A stretch of 64,000 nucleotides of DNA from an uncultured Litoreibacter sp. (GCA_947493265.1 CANLQL010000002.1:806001-870000); one strand, 5' to 3'. Counted from the stretch's first letter, positions 33,763-42,228 are shown. Numbers and translations: made by a program. Notes: a model not told the origin generated them from the letters alone.

Positions 33763-33967
33763 AGCGGAGCTTCCTTCATGTAATTCAACTTCAAGGCCTA
33801 TAAGGTAATGGGCGCATCGCGATGGTTCAAGCGACTTTTCCGCAAGAAACCGCTCAAAACAGGGCGCGGGGAACTTTTGAGCCATTTCCCCCGTTTTATC
33901 TTCGATGATGGCGTCCTAAATGCGTGGTGATCGCGCATTTCGCGCCAAAATATAGGGGATTACAATT

Positions 33968-34867
33968 ATGCGAGCACTTATCATTATTGCGGTTTTGGCC
34001 GTTCTTGGATTCGGAGCCTACGCATTCCTGGGAACAAGCGACGAAGTCGCGAATGAACCTGTGAGTGAGGCGGTTGAAGAAACAGCGACGGAAACTGAAT
34101 CTGCTGTTGAAAGCATCTCGGACGCGGTGTCTGAGACTGTTAATGAAGCGCAAGAAGCGGCTGAAGCCGCTGCCGAAAACGTACAAGAAACTGTTGAAGG
34201 CTTGGCCTCTGACGCGGCAAACGCCGTTGAGGATGCAGGCAATGCGGCTGCTGATGCTGTGGAAAACGCAGTTGACGCAACAACAGACGCCGCTTCCGAC
34301 ACCGTAAACGCGGTCAGCGAAGGTGCGGATGCAGCAACAGATGCAGCAGCCGATACTGTAGACGCGGCAACTGACACAGCGTCCGAGGCAGCTGATACAG
34401 CAACTGAAGCAGCCAGCGATGTTGTCGAAGGTGCGACAGAAACCGTTGAAGGCGCTGCCGATGCAGCAAGTGATGCGGCTGATAGCGCCGTTGATGCGGC
34501 ATCTGATACGGCCAGTGAAGCGGCTGATGCTGTGACTGATACAGCAGCAGAAGCAACAGAGGCGGTTACTGATACCGCGACCGAAGCTACTGAGGCGGCA
34601 ACTGACACGGCAAATGAGGCCGCTGATGCGGTCGCGGACACTGCAAATGAAGCAACAGAGGCTGCGACAGATGCGACAGAAGCACCTGCGTCAGAAGTTC
34701 TGAGCACGGATGGGTTCGATTATGATCAAGCCGTATCCCTGGTAGAAAATTCCGAGTTGAACGCGGTTATGAAGTCGACATTGACCTCAGCCCTGGAAGG
34801 CGCGCGCAACAACCCAGAAGTTCTGGATTCTGTGCTGGAACAAGTCCGCAGTGCCTTGGGTCAATAA
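33968..34867 (+). CDS. Membrane-anchored LEA-like hendecad-repeat protein
   Basis: 299 aa, ATG at 33968 after AGGGGA. Residues 4-21 are a membrane anchor or uncleaved signal (LIIIAVLAVLGFGAYAFL). Residues about 24-245 consist almost only of Ala, Thr, Asp, Glu, Ser, Val, Asn and Gly. No Lys, Arg or His occurs between Arg2 and Lys269. Residues 122-242 are eleven consecutive 11-residue units, best seen as AVTDTAAEATE / AVTDTATEATE / AATDTANEAAD. A distinct C-terminal segment (251-299: DYDQAVSLVENSELNAVM...VLDSVLEQVRSALGQ) looks folded. Resembles group 3 LEA or apolipoprotein-like helices; perhaps an envelope stress or spacer protein. Followed by a strong terminator, so monocistronic. Confidence 0.75.
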   Translation: MRALIIIAVLAVLGFGAYAFLGTSDEVANEPVSEAVEETATETESAVESISDAVSETVNEAQEAAEAAAENVQETVEGLASDAANAVEDAGNAAADAVENAVDATTDAASDTVNAVSEGADAATDAAADTVDAATDTASEAADTATEAASDVVEGATETVEGAADAASDAADSAVDAASDTASEAADAVTDTAAEATEAVTDTATEATEAATDTANEAADAVADTANEATEAATDATEAPASEVLSTDGFDYDQAVSLVENSELNAVMKSTLTSALEGARNNPEVLDSVLEQVRSALGQ

Positions 34868-34888
34868 GGCCTGACACCTGAAAAACAG

Positions 34889-34927
34889 AAGCCCGCAGCT
34901 TAACACTGCGGGCTTTTTCTTTTTTTG
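34889..34927 (+). terminator. Strong intrinsic terminator after the LEA-like gene
   Basis: Perfect 10-bp stem AAGCCCGCAG (34889-34898) and CTGCGGGCTT (34906-34915) with a 7-nt loop, followed by TTTCTTTTTTT. Confidence 0.92.
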
Positions 34928-34954
34928 ATTGGTGGTCTGCCAGAACGCTTCTTG

Positions 34955-35803
34955 TCAGCCCACGAAAGCTTTTTCGACCACGTAATGTGCCGGTTCGGAA
35001 TTTGCACCTTCTTCCAAGCCGAACCCTTCCAGAATTTCTTTCAGATCTGTGTTCAGCCCAAGGGAGCCGCAGACCATCGCCCGATCTGTTTCCGGCGAAA
35101 TGCCATCAATGCCCAAGTCTTTGAAAAGCGTGCCGTCTTGCAAAAGGGTCGTCACCCGACCCATTTTCGGGCTCTGCTCACGGGTCGTGGTTGGGTAGTA
35201 CTTGATCTTGTTCAGGTTTTCTTCGCCCAATAGCTCCAACATCATCTCGTCTGATTTCAGGTCTTCGATCAGTTGGCGGCTATATTCCAGCTCTGCCACG
35301 TCGCGGCAGGTGTGGGTGATGATGACCTCTTCGTAATCCTCATAGGTTTGCGGTTCGCGCAGCAGGCTGGCGAAAGGGGCAAACCCGGTGCCAGTTGCAA
35401 AAAACCAGATGCGCTTGCCGGGCAGAAGCGCGTCATGAACCAGCGTACCCACGGGTTTCGGACGCAGAATAATTTCGTCGCCCGGCTTGATATGTTGTAG
35501 CTTGGAGGTCAGCGGACCGTCCTGCACCTTGATCGAATAGAACTCCAGCTCTTCGTCCCAGGCGGGCGAGGCAATAGAATAGGCGCGCAGAAGCGGTTTC
35601 TGCTTTCCGGTTTCCGGATGCGGGTCGCCCATCAGGCCGATCATCACAAATTCGCCGGACCGGAAGCGCAAGCTGGCCGGGCGCGTGACGCGGAAGGAGA
35701 ACAGGCGGTCTGTCCAGTGTTTAACTTCAGTGACGGTTTGTGCGTCGGGCAGGGTGAGTGTGTTCACGGTCCGGGTTTCTTTTATCGGTGTTTGATCAGT
35801 CAT
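34955..35803 (-). CDS. fpr: Ferredoxin-NADP+ reductase
   Basis: FAD enzyme exchanging electrons between NADPH and ferredoxin/flavodoxin, 282 aa from the ATG at 35803 (MTDQTPIKETRTVNTLTLPD). FAD-binding RVTRPASLRFRSGEFVMIGL and LLRAYSIASPAW; NADP-binding FFATGTGFAPFASLLREP, ITHTCRDVAELEY, and VCGSLGLNTDLKEIL. It ends VEKAFVG with an aromatic near the C-terminus, as in bacterial Fpr. It lies 66 nt downstream of the sulfur-assimilation operon on the same strand and could supply electrons to the sulfite reductase. Confidence 0.9.
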   Translation of the reverse strand: MTDQTPIKETRTVNTLTLPDAQTVTEVKHWTDRLFSFRVTRPASLRFRSGEFVMIGLMGDPHPETGKQKPLLRAYSIASPAWDEELEFYSIKVQDGPLTSKLQHIKPGDEIILRPKPVGTLVHDALLPGKRIWFFATGTGFAPFASLLREPQTYEDYEEVIITHTCRDVAELEYSRQLIEDLKSDEMMLELLGEENLNKIKYYPTTTREQSPKMGRVTTLLQDGTLFKDLGIDGISPETDRAMVCGSLGLNTDLKEILEGFGLEEGANSEPAHYVVEKAFVG

Positions 35804-35869
35804 GTTCTCTCGCAAAGCGCTTGCTTTGTCCATTAGTTTTCATTTGTATGCGAATGAATATGCGGGCGG

Positions 35870-36289
35870 TCAGGCGCGCAGGCGGGATTGATAGTCATGG
35901 GACTGCCAATTGGCACGCGCCAACCACTGGTCCTCTGGTTGCCGGGTCGCCAATGCGTCGTCAATTTCAACCTCATCAAACCCTGACCGACGCGCCATTG
36001 CGTATTGGTCTGCAATCACATGACCTTTTGCGCGCAAACGGCCTTCGAACCCCATCAACCGCAACCGCCGTGCGATGGTAAAGCCGCGACCATCCGCCGA
36101 GGTTGGAAAATCAATTCGGATCATATCGATCTCGGCCAATCTGTTGGACAGGGACGCTGGATCAGCATCCGAGGCCAGATCGACAGCAACAGCCGGAGCC
36201 GCGCAATTTGCCGCAAGGTCTTCCTGCGCTGTGAACCCGTGGGTCCAGTCTTCTGGCGCAAAGCCCGTATCGGTGATGATAACGCTCAT
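35870..36289 (-). CDS. DUF934 family protein of the sulfur-assimilation operon
   Basis: 139 aa, starts 4 nt inside the end of cysH. Pattern of DUF934: an N-terminal nonspecific half, then IRIDFPTSADGRGFTIARRLRLMGFEGRLRAKGHVIADQY and a C-terminal SGFDEVEIDD. It regularly sits beside cysI/cysH in Proteobacteria and is annotated as an oxidoreductase of sulfite reduction without direct proof. Cytoplasmic; role inferred only from gene order. Confidence 0.82.
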   Translation of the reverse strand: MSVIITDTGFAPEDWTHGFTAQEDLAANCAAPAVAVDLASDADPASLSNRLAEIDMIRIDFPTSADGRGFTIARRLRLMGFEGRLRAKGHVIADQYAMARRSGFDEVEIDDALATRQPEDQWLARANWQSHDYQSRLRA

Positions 36290-37017
36290 GCTGCGTCTCC
36301 AATCTTGGTTTCACGGATGACTTTGCCGTTTTCGAAGTGGATGCCGCATTCGACCTTGTTCTGGCCGCGCCAGCGACCAGCGCGGGGATCTTCGCCTTCA
36401 GCCACCTTGGTTGTGCATGGCGCACAGCCAATGGATTTGAACCCGCGCGAGACCAGCGGATGGCGGGGAAGATTATGCGCATCCATGTAGCCCGCGATCA
36501 TTTGCGGTGTCCAATCGGCCAGCGGGTTGATCTTGATCCGAGCACCTTCGTCCTTTTCATAAAGCGGCATCTGCGCGCGTTGTCCGCCTTGAACGCGTTT
36601 GCGCCCCGTGATCCATCCGCCAAATTCCTGCAAGGCGTTTTCCAACGGCTCAGCCTTGCGCAAGGTGCAGCAGGCGTCGGTGTCAAAAGTGTGCAAGATG
36701 CCATCTACGTCCCGCTCCATCAGCGTGGCGCGCGAAGGACGGATCACCCGCATATCGGTCAGTCCGAGAGTTTCAGCGACGTCTTTTTGATATTGCAGGG
36801 TTTCGGGAAACAGCATCTCTGTATCCAGAAACAAGACGGGTGTGCTTGGATCGATTTGGGCGACCATATGCAGCAATACGACACTTTCCGCGCCAAAGCT
36901 GGACACCAGCGCGACACGCCCGATCTGCTCATCATCCAATGCGTGTTTCAAAACCGTTTCCGCATCACTTTTGCGGTGTAGCAGGTTACGGCGTTCTGCA
37001 AGTTCCTTAAGCGGCAT
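36286..37017 (-). CDS. cysH: Phosphoadenylyl/adenylyl-sulfate reductase (iron-sulfur type)
   Basis: Reduces activated sulfate to sulfite, 243 aa from the ATG at 37017, which follows AAGGAGG and overlaps the end of cysI by 11 nt. It has the paired-cysteine signature of the [4Fe-4S] class: Cys116-Cys117 (DACCTLRK) and Cys198/Cys201 (GCAPCT), plus the catalytic KVECGIHF (Cys224). Members with this signature usually prefer APS, so the enzyme is probably an adenylyl-sulfate reductase. P-loop-like VSSFGAES is at 39-46. Confidence 0.92.
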   Translation of the reverse strand: MPLKELAERRNLLHRKSDAETVLKHALDDEQIGRVALVSSFGAESVVLLHMVAQIDPSTPVLFLDTEMLFPETLQYQKDVAETLGLTDMRVIRPSRATLMERDVDGILHTFDTDACCTLRKAEPLENALQEFGGWITGRKRVQGGQRAQMPLYEKDEGARIKINPLADWTPQMIAGYMDAHNLPRHPLVSRGFKSIGCAPCTTKVAEGEDPRAGRWRGQNKVECGIHFENGKVIRETKIGDAA

Positions 37018-38677
37018 TTTTCGCCTCCTTCTCAGGATAGAGCGCAGATTTGAACGGTGCCATACCAAGCCGGCGGTATGTCTGGAGGAAGGTTTCTTCC
37101 GCGTCATTGCGCAGGTCCAGATAGGCGTAGATCAAACGCTCAATCGCAGGCACGATCTCGTCATAGGCAAAGCCAGGGCCCGCCCGTTCGCCGATAACAG
37201 CGGTCTCGGTGCCGTCACCCCCCAGCGTGATCTGGTAGTTTTCAACACCAGCACGGTCGAGCCCAAGGATACCGATATGACCAACATGGTGGTGGCCACA
37301 GGCATTGATGCAGCCAGAGATCTTGATCTTCAGCTGACCGATCTCATGCTCCAGTTTCAACGCATCAAAACGGGTCGCGATTTTCTGAGCAACCGGGATT
37401 GAGCGCGCCGTGGCCAGCGCACAGTAATCCATGCCGGGGCAGGCAATAATGTCAGAGATCAACCCAATATTCGCAGTTGCGAGATCGGCATCTCGAAGGC
37501 GCGCATAAATCTGGGGCAGGTGCGATTTATGTACATGGGGCAGGATCACGTTCTGCTCGTGGCTGATGCGCAGCTCGTCATGGCCAAACTCCCGTGTAAT
37601 CGCTGCCATGACCCGCATCTGTTCAGATGTCGCATCCCCCGGCGTGTCGCCATGTTTTTTTATGCTAATTGAAACAATGGCATAGTCGTCATTTCGATGC
37701 TTGGTGATATTCGTGTCCACCCAGGACCGGAAGGCCGGGTTTTCGTGATAGGCTGCTTTGAATGGCGCAACAGAGGCTTGCGTAAATGCAGGCGGAGCGA
37801 ACTGCGCTTCAATCCCAGCAAGCATTTCCTGATCAACGCCTGAAAATTCCGGGCGCAGCAGCGCGAACCGATCTTCAACAAGCCTACGAATTTCATCGAT
37901 GCCGTTTTCGTGCACTGTGATCTTGATGCGGGCCTTATACTTGTTGTCGCGACGGCCCAGCAGGTTGTAGACGCTGACAATCGCTTCGCAATAAGGCAGC
38001 AGATCGGCTTTGGGCAGGAAGTCCCGAAGCACTTTGCCGACCATCGGTGTCCGACCAAGGCCACCACCGACAATCACTTCAAAGCCCGGCTCGCCCGCAT
38101 CATTGCGGACCATCCGCAAGCCAATGTCATGTGCTTTGGTCACGGCGCGGTCCTGTTCGGCCCCGGTCACGGCGATCTTGAACTTTCGCGGCAGGAACTG
38201 GAATTCGGGATGATCGGTGGACCACTGACGCAGCAATTCGGCAACAGGACGGGGATCTTCAATCTCATCAGCCGCGGCACCTGCAAAATGGTCAGCAGTG
38301 ACATTGCGGATCGTGTTGCCAGAGGTCTGAATGGCATGCATCCCAACCTCACCAAGCGCGTCCAGCATGTCCGGCACATCGCGCAGTTTCGGCCAGTTAT
38401 ACTGGATGTTCTGTCGCGTGGTGAAATGGCCATAGCCCTTGTCCCATTTGTCAGCAATCATCGCCAGCTGGTCCATCTGCGCGCTGTTCAGCGTGCCGTA
38501 AGGGATCGCAACCCGCAGCATATAGGCGTGCAGCTGCAGATAGAGGCCATTCATCAGGCGCAGCGGTTTGAACTCGTCCTCGCTAAGAGAACCATCGATG
38601 CGCCGCTCTACCTGCGCGCGGAACTGTGCATTCCGTTCCGCCAGAAAATCGCGGTCAAAATCATTGTAGTGATACAT
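37007..38677 (-). CDS. cysI: Nitrite/sulfite reductase hemoprotein
   Basis: Siroheme-[4Fe-4S] enzyme reducing sulfite to sulfide with six electrons, 556 aa. Cluster and siroheme ligands are Cys413, Cys419 (CPGMDYC) and Cys456, Cys460 (SGCINAC). Substrate-side basic residues are in HFTTRQNIQYNW and in TSGNTIRNVT. Its place between DUF2849/cysG and cysH points to sulfite, not nitrite. The start shares one base with the DUF2849 stop (TGATG). No flavoprotein CysJ is nearby; ferredoxin via Fpr is a plausible donor. Confidence 0.92.
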   Translation of the reverse strand: MYHYNDFDRDFLAERNAQFRAQVERRIDGSLSEDEFKPLRLMNGLYLQLHAYMLRVAIPYGTLNSAQMDQLAMIADKWDKGYGHFTTRQNIQYNWPKLRDVPDMLDALGEVGMHAIQTSGNTIRNVTADHFAGAAADEIEDPRPVAELLRQWSTDHPEFQFLPRKFKIAVTGAEQDRAVTKAHDIGLRMVRNDAGEPGFEVIVGGGLGRTPMVGKVLRDFLPKADLLPYCEAIVSVYNLLGRRDNKYKARIKITVHENGIDEIRRLVEDRFALLRPEFSGVDQEMLAGIEAQFAPPAFTQASVAPFKAAYHENPAFRSWVDTNITKHRNDDYAIVSISIKKHGDTPGDATSEQMRVMAAITREFGHDELRISHEQNVILPHVHKSHLPQIYARLRDADLATANIGLISDIIACPGMDYCALATARSIPVAQKIATRFDALKLEHEIGQLKIKISGCINACGHHHVGHIGILGLDRAGVENYQITLGGDGTETAVIGERAGPGFAYDEIVPAIERLIYAYLDLRNDAEETFLQTYRRLGMAPFKSALYPEKEAKNAA

Positions 38678-38979
38678 CAGCTCAACTCCACTTGTTTGCC
38701 GTGGTTGTAATTTGACGGACCTTTGGTCCGAAACTCTTCGCGAAAATGCGTGGTCTGAAGGCCTGCTTCGTCACGGATGACATCAATCAAATAAACACCG
38801 ACCACGACATCAGACTGAGCGCTCGCATCCAGCAATCGTAGATCGGCAATCGCTTCATCCTCGATTATCTCGGCGTCCTGCAAATCGCGCACCCAAGTGT
38901 CATCAGCGGCCAGATAGACGACATCGCCTTCCAGAAGATCGTTCGCGGTGACGACCTTGGGGGAAAATGGCTTGCTCAT
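38677..38979 (-). CDS. DUF2849 family protein
   Basis: 100 aa. N-terminus KVVTANDLLEGDVVYLAADDTWVRDL, then a region of alternating acid residues and VVVGVYLIDV, ending with HFREEFRTKGPSNYNHGKQ. The last block is typical of DUF2849. Found almost only between cysG and cysI in alphaproteobacteria, and here it overlaps both (4 nt and 1 nt). Proposed partner in sulfite reduction; no enzymatic motif is visible. Confidence 0.85.
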   Translation of the reverse strand: MSKPFSPKVVTANDLLEGDVVYLAADDTWVRDLQDAEIIEDEAIADLRLLDASAQSDVVVGVYLIDVIRDEAGLQTTHFREEFRTKGPSNYNHGKQVELS

Positions 38980-40376
38980 AGGGCGATCTCCTGCGGGTGA
39001 ATGTCTTCGGCCACATCAAGGGCCGCACGCGGCGCAAGCCCGATAAAGGTCAGGGCAGGGCCGGTCAGTCCGGCGGTGCTCAGGGTTGGTTCCAGCTCGG
39101 AAATAGTGGTCGCCAGAATGCGCTGATTTGCACGCGACGCGTTTTCTATGACCGTCACAGGGGTTGCAGGGTCGATCCCATGCATCAACAAGCGGCCTTG
39201 AATAAAGCGCGCCGATTTCTTGCCCATATAGATCGCGGCGACCTCGCCCGGGGCCGCCAAGGCGCGCCAATCGTGATCGGCAAAGCCCTTGGTGTCATGG
39301 CCGGTCAGGAACCGCACGCCAGAATTGCGCCCGCGCTTGGTCAAAGACTGACCCAAGCTTGCCACCGCCGCAGAGGCCGAGGTTATGCCCGGTATGATCC
39401 GCCAGGTAACACCGGCGGCATCACAGGCATCGATTTCCTCATCAAGCCGTCCAAAAACAGTAGGATCGCCTGATTTCAATCGTACGACCTGCGCGCCCGC
39501 TTGCGCGTGCTCAACGATCATCGCGTTGATTTCATCCTGGCTGACAGACGGCCCGAAGCCTTCCTTGCCCGCCGACAACATCACCGCCTCGCGCCGCGCC
39601 AACTCCAAAATCTCGGGCGCAACCAAACGGTCGTAAATCACCACATCGGCCTCGTGCAGCGCTTTGCGCGCCTTCAGGGTCAGCAGTTCCGGATCACCGG
39701 GCCCGGCCCCGACCAAATCGACCGACCCTTCGCGCTTCTCCTGCTGTAAATACTCATGAAGAAGACCGTCCAAAGCGGCCTCAACGCCAGCGTCTCCTGC
39801 GCTTTCATGGGCAAGGGGGCCTTTGTCGAAATAAAATGACGTCCAGAAGTCGCGCCGCTTGCGGCCCATCGGCAAAGCGTCTGCCTTTGCGCGAAAGGCT
39901 TTGCCGATCCGCGCCAAGATGCCCAAGGTCGGGGACAGTTTTTCTTCCAGGTCTTTCTTGATGGACCTTGCCAGAACGGGTGCCGCACCTTCCGTGCCAA
40001 TGGCCACAACGACCGGGTCGCGATCGACGATGGCAGGGGTGATGAATTGGCTGTCCGCCAGATTGTCTACAATGTTAACCAACGCGCCGTCCGCATGAGC
40101 CAGGCCTGCCACGCGGGCATCCTCCGCGTCATCCTCATTGGCCGCATAGAACAGCCGCGCGCACAGCGCGTCACCGGGCTCCATCGCGCGGTTGATCAAT
40201 GTTAGACGACCGCTCTGCGCCCATGACTTGATCTCTGGGGCGGCCTCGGACGCCACCACGGTCAGGCGTGCTTCAGACTTCATCAGCAGGCGCAGCTTGG
40301 CCAACGCAGCCTCACCACCGCCTGATACAACGACCCGCTGTCCGGCCAATGCGACGAAGATTGGAAAGTGTTTCAT
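38976..40376 (-). CDS. cysG: Siroheme synthase CysG (three activities)
   Basis: 466 aa, the length of the trifunctional enzyme. The N-terminal precorrin-2 dehydrogenase/ferrochelatase has the NAD-binding VALAGQRVVVSGGGEAALAKLRLL. The C-terminal uroporphyrinogen-III methyltransferase starts at VDLVGAGPGDPELLTLKARKAL and carries VIYDRLVAPEIL, VRLKSGDPTVFGR and MGKKSA. It makes the siroheme used by the CysI product. First gene of the minus-strand operon; the 135-nt gap to the divergent Lrp-type regulator holds inverted repeats. Confidence 0.95.
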   Translation of the reverse strand: MKHFPIFVALAGQRVVVSGGGEAALAKLRLLMKSEARLTVVASEAAPEIKSWAQSGRLTLINRAMEPGDALCARLFYAANEDDAEDARVAGLAHADGALVNIVDNLADSQFITPAIVDRDPVVVAIGTEGAAPVLARSIKKDLEEKLSPTLGILARIGKAFRAKADALPMGRKRRDFWTSFYFDKGPLAHESAGDAGVEAALDGLLHEYLQQEKREGSVDLVGAGPGDPELLTLKARKALHEADVVIYDRLVAPEILELARREAVMLSAGKEGFGPSVSQDEINAMIVEHAQAGAQVVRLKSGDPTVFGRLDEEIDACDAAGVTWRIIPGITSASAAVASLGQSLTKRGRNSGVRFLTGHDTKGFADHDWRALAAPGEVAAIYMGKKSARFIQGRLLMHGIDPATPVTVIENASRANQRILATTISELEPTLSTAGLTGPALTFIGLAPRAALDVAEDIHPQEIAL

Positions 40377-40448
40377 TGCTCTTCCTTCAATACCTACCCT
40401 TAATATAGGATAATTTCCCTAATAACGGCTATACACCTGCCAAAATAA

Positions 40449-40482
40449 GGAATATTGTTCCGTTTGAATTGAAAAATGGAAC
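40449..40482. promoter_or_regulatory. Inverted repeats in the cysG/Lrp-regulator gap
   Basis: GGAA-TATTG-TTCC (40449-40461) is followed by a GGAAC at 40478-40482 that pairs with GTTCC at 40457-40461. This gives repeated GGAAC/GTTCC half-sites between the divergent genes. A plausible operator for the Lrp/AsnC protein encoded next door; inferred from position only. Confidence 0.35.
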
Positions 40483-40511
40483 GTAGGTTTCCGATATCAG
40501 GAGAATTCAGA

Positions 40512-40973
40512 ATGGCGGCCCGCTTAGACGCTACAGACCGGAATATTCTTGCAGAGCTGCAACGCGATGCCTCACAATCTCTTGAGGATATCGCCCGCAA
40601 GACAGGGTCTTCAAAAACGCCGATCTGGAACCGGATCAAAAAGTTGCGCGCCGCGGGCGTAATCAAACAGGACACGGTCGTTCTCGATCCGGACGCTTTG
40701 GGCCTAGAGGCTTGTTTTTTCGTCCTTATTCGAACGTCTGAGCATGAGGCGGACTGGCAGGAAAAGTTTCTTCATGCGTTGCAGGAACGGCCAGAAGTCA
40801 TGGAAGCACACAGATTGGCGGGCGATATTGACTACATCCTGAAGGTGCGCGTTGAAAATGCGCGGGCTTATGATGTGTTTTACCAGGCGTTGATCTCGGA
40901 AGTGCGAATCTTCAACGTCACGGCGCTTTTGTCGATGGAAGAGATCAAATCGACCACGGCTTTGCCGCTTTGA
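40512..40973 (+). CDS. Lrp/AsnC family transcriptional regulator
   Basis: 153 aa from the ATG at 40512 with AGGAG 8 nt before. An N-terminal winged helix: RLDATDRNILAELQRDASQSLEDIARKTGSSKTPIWNRIKKLRAAGVIK. The C-terminal RAM (AsnC) domain includes HRLAGDIDYILKVRVENARAYDVFY. Divergent from the cysG operon, so probably its regulator, sensing an amino acid such as cysteine or a sulfur compound. The effector cannot be read from sequence. Confidence 0.9.
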   Translation: MAARLDATDRNILAELQRDASQSLEDIARKTGSSKTPIWNRIKKLRAAGVIKQDTVVLDPDALGLEACFFVLIRTSEHEADWQEKFLHALQERPEVMEAHRLAGDIDYILKVRVENARAYDVFYQALISEVRIFNVTALLSMEEIKSTTALPL

Positions 40974-41033
40974 AACCTTGATGCAGCGCTGCAAGTCTGC
41001 ATAGTCATTTCAGAGCATTTGAACGAGGCCACA

Positions 41034-42161
41034 ATGAACGCAATGCAGGAACTTGCCGAGAACGTCTCGGTTCCGTTTGACCGCGCCCGCGCGATGCCGC
41101 GCTCAGTCTATACCTCGCAGGAATTTCTGGATCAGGAATTGCAGCACATCTTTCGCAAGGATTGGTTGTGCGCCGGCCGCGCTTCGTCGCTGCCAAACCC
41201 CGGCGACTACACCACAATGGAGATCGCCGGCGAACCCGTCATGATCGTCCGGGATCAGAACGGGGTCCTGCGCGCGCAATCCAATGTCTGCCGCCACCGG
41301 ATGTCGATCCTGCTGGAAGGGCGCGGCAATACGAAATCAATCGTCTGCCCCTATCACGCCTGGACCTATTCGCTGGATGGCAAATTGCGCGGTGCCCCTG
41401 CAATGGACAAGAATGACAGCTTCAAGAAGTCCGAGATTTGCCTGCCGCAAGTGCGCTGCGAAGACTGGCAGGGTTGGATTATGGTGACATTGAACCCAGA
41501 CGCGGCCCCTGTGTCTGAGGCGCTGAGGGACATTGATACCTTGGTGGGTCACTACAAGATGGAGAATTACGTCGAGAGCTTTCGCGAAACCCATCGGTGG
41601 AACACCAATTGGAAGGTGCTCGCCGAGAATTTCATGGAAAGCTACCATCTGCCGGTGTGCCACGCGGGCACAATTGGCGGAACTGTTGATCTGAATGAGA
41701 TGACATGTCCCGAAGGCGCGCCTGCGTTCAACTACCACTGGATCATGAAGAACGAGACATTTGCGCTGACACTTGCGCATCCGGACAACAAGCATCTGGA
41801 AGGGGAGGATCGGCGCAAGACCTACCTGTTGTCGATCTATCCCGCGCTGATGATCACGCTGACCCCCGGCTATTTCTGGTATCTGTCCCTGCATCCTGAC
41901 GGGCCTGACCACGTCAATATTCTTTACGGTGGCGGCCTGGCCCCGGAATTTCGCGAAGACCCGGAAAGCGAGAAGCATTTTGCAGAGCTGAAAAACGTGC
42001 TCGACCGGGTAAATGATGAAGACAAGGGGTGCACGGAAAGCGTCTTCAAGGGCCTCAGCTCAGACTTGGGAGATCCAGGGCCGCTGTCCCATCTGGAGCG
42101 CCCGAATTTTGAGTTTGCCCAGTATATCAATGCACGGATTCAGGAAGGGTCCCAGGGTTAG
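41034..42161 (+). CDS. Rieske non-heme iron oxygenase, alpha subunit
   Basis: 375 aa from the ATG at 41034 after ACGAGG. Rieske [2Fe-2S] ligands: Cys86-x-His88 and Cys105-x2-His108 (VCRHRM, VCPYHAW). The mononuclear iron site has ENFMESYHLPVCH (His205, His210). Size and motifs fit the aromatic-ring or quaternary-amine hydroxylating group (GbcA/CntA-like), but the substrate is not determinable. No reductase or beta subunit is adjacent; the partner must be elsewhere. Followed by a terminator at 42192. Confidence 0.85.
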   Translation: MNAMQELAENVSVPFDRARAMPRSVYTSQEFLDQELQHIFRKDWLCAGRASSLPNPGDYTTMEIAGEPVMIVRDQNGVLRAQSNVCRHRMSILLEGRGNTKSIVCPYHAWTYSLDGKLRGAPAMDKNDSFKKSEICLPQVRCEDWQGWIMVTLNPDAAPVSEALRDIDTLVGHYKMENYVESFRETHRWNTNWKVLAENFMESYHLPVCHAGTIGGTVDLNEMTCPEGAPAFNYHWIMKNETFALTLAHPDNKHLEGEDRRKTYLLSIYPALMITLTPGYFWYLSLHPDGPDHVNILYGGGLAPEFREDPESEKHFAELKNVLDRVNDEDKGCTESVFKGLSSDLGDPGPLSHLERPNFEFAQYINARIQEGSQG

Positions 42162-42191
42162 GGAACCGCTCATCACTGTTGCAAACGTATT

Positions 42192-42219
42192 AATGGGCAG
42201 CTTTGGGCTGCCCATTTTC
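42192..42219 (+). terminator. Intrinsic terminator between convergent oxygenase and dipeptidase genes
   Basis: Perfect 10-bp stem AATGGGCAGC (42192-42201) and GCTGCCCATT (42207-42216), loop TTTGG, then TTTTC. On the other strand the tail is ATTAATA, so it may work in both directions, better on plus. Confidence 0.82.
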
Positions 42220-42228
42220 AGTTTGGGA

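Noticed and set aside
33763..33885. ATG at 33885 as the infC start
   Set aside because: It would add 41 residues unlike any IF-3 N-terminus known to me, with no ribosome site, whereas the ATA at 33762 has a good one.
34018..34707. Minus-strand Ala/Ser/Val-rich open frame opposite the hendecad-repeat gene
   Set aside because: Low-complexity by-product of the repeated GC-rich codons. The plus strand has the ribosome site, membrane anchor, folded C-terminus and terminator.
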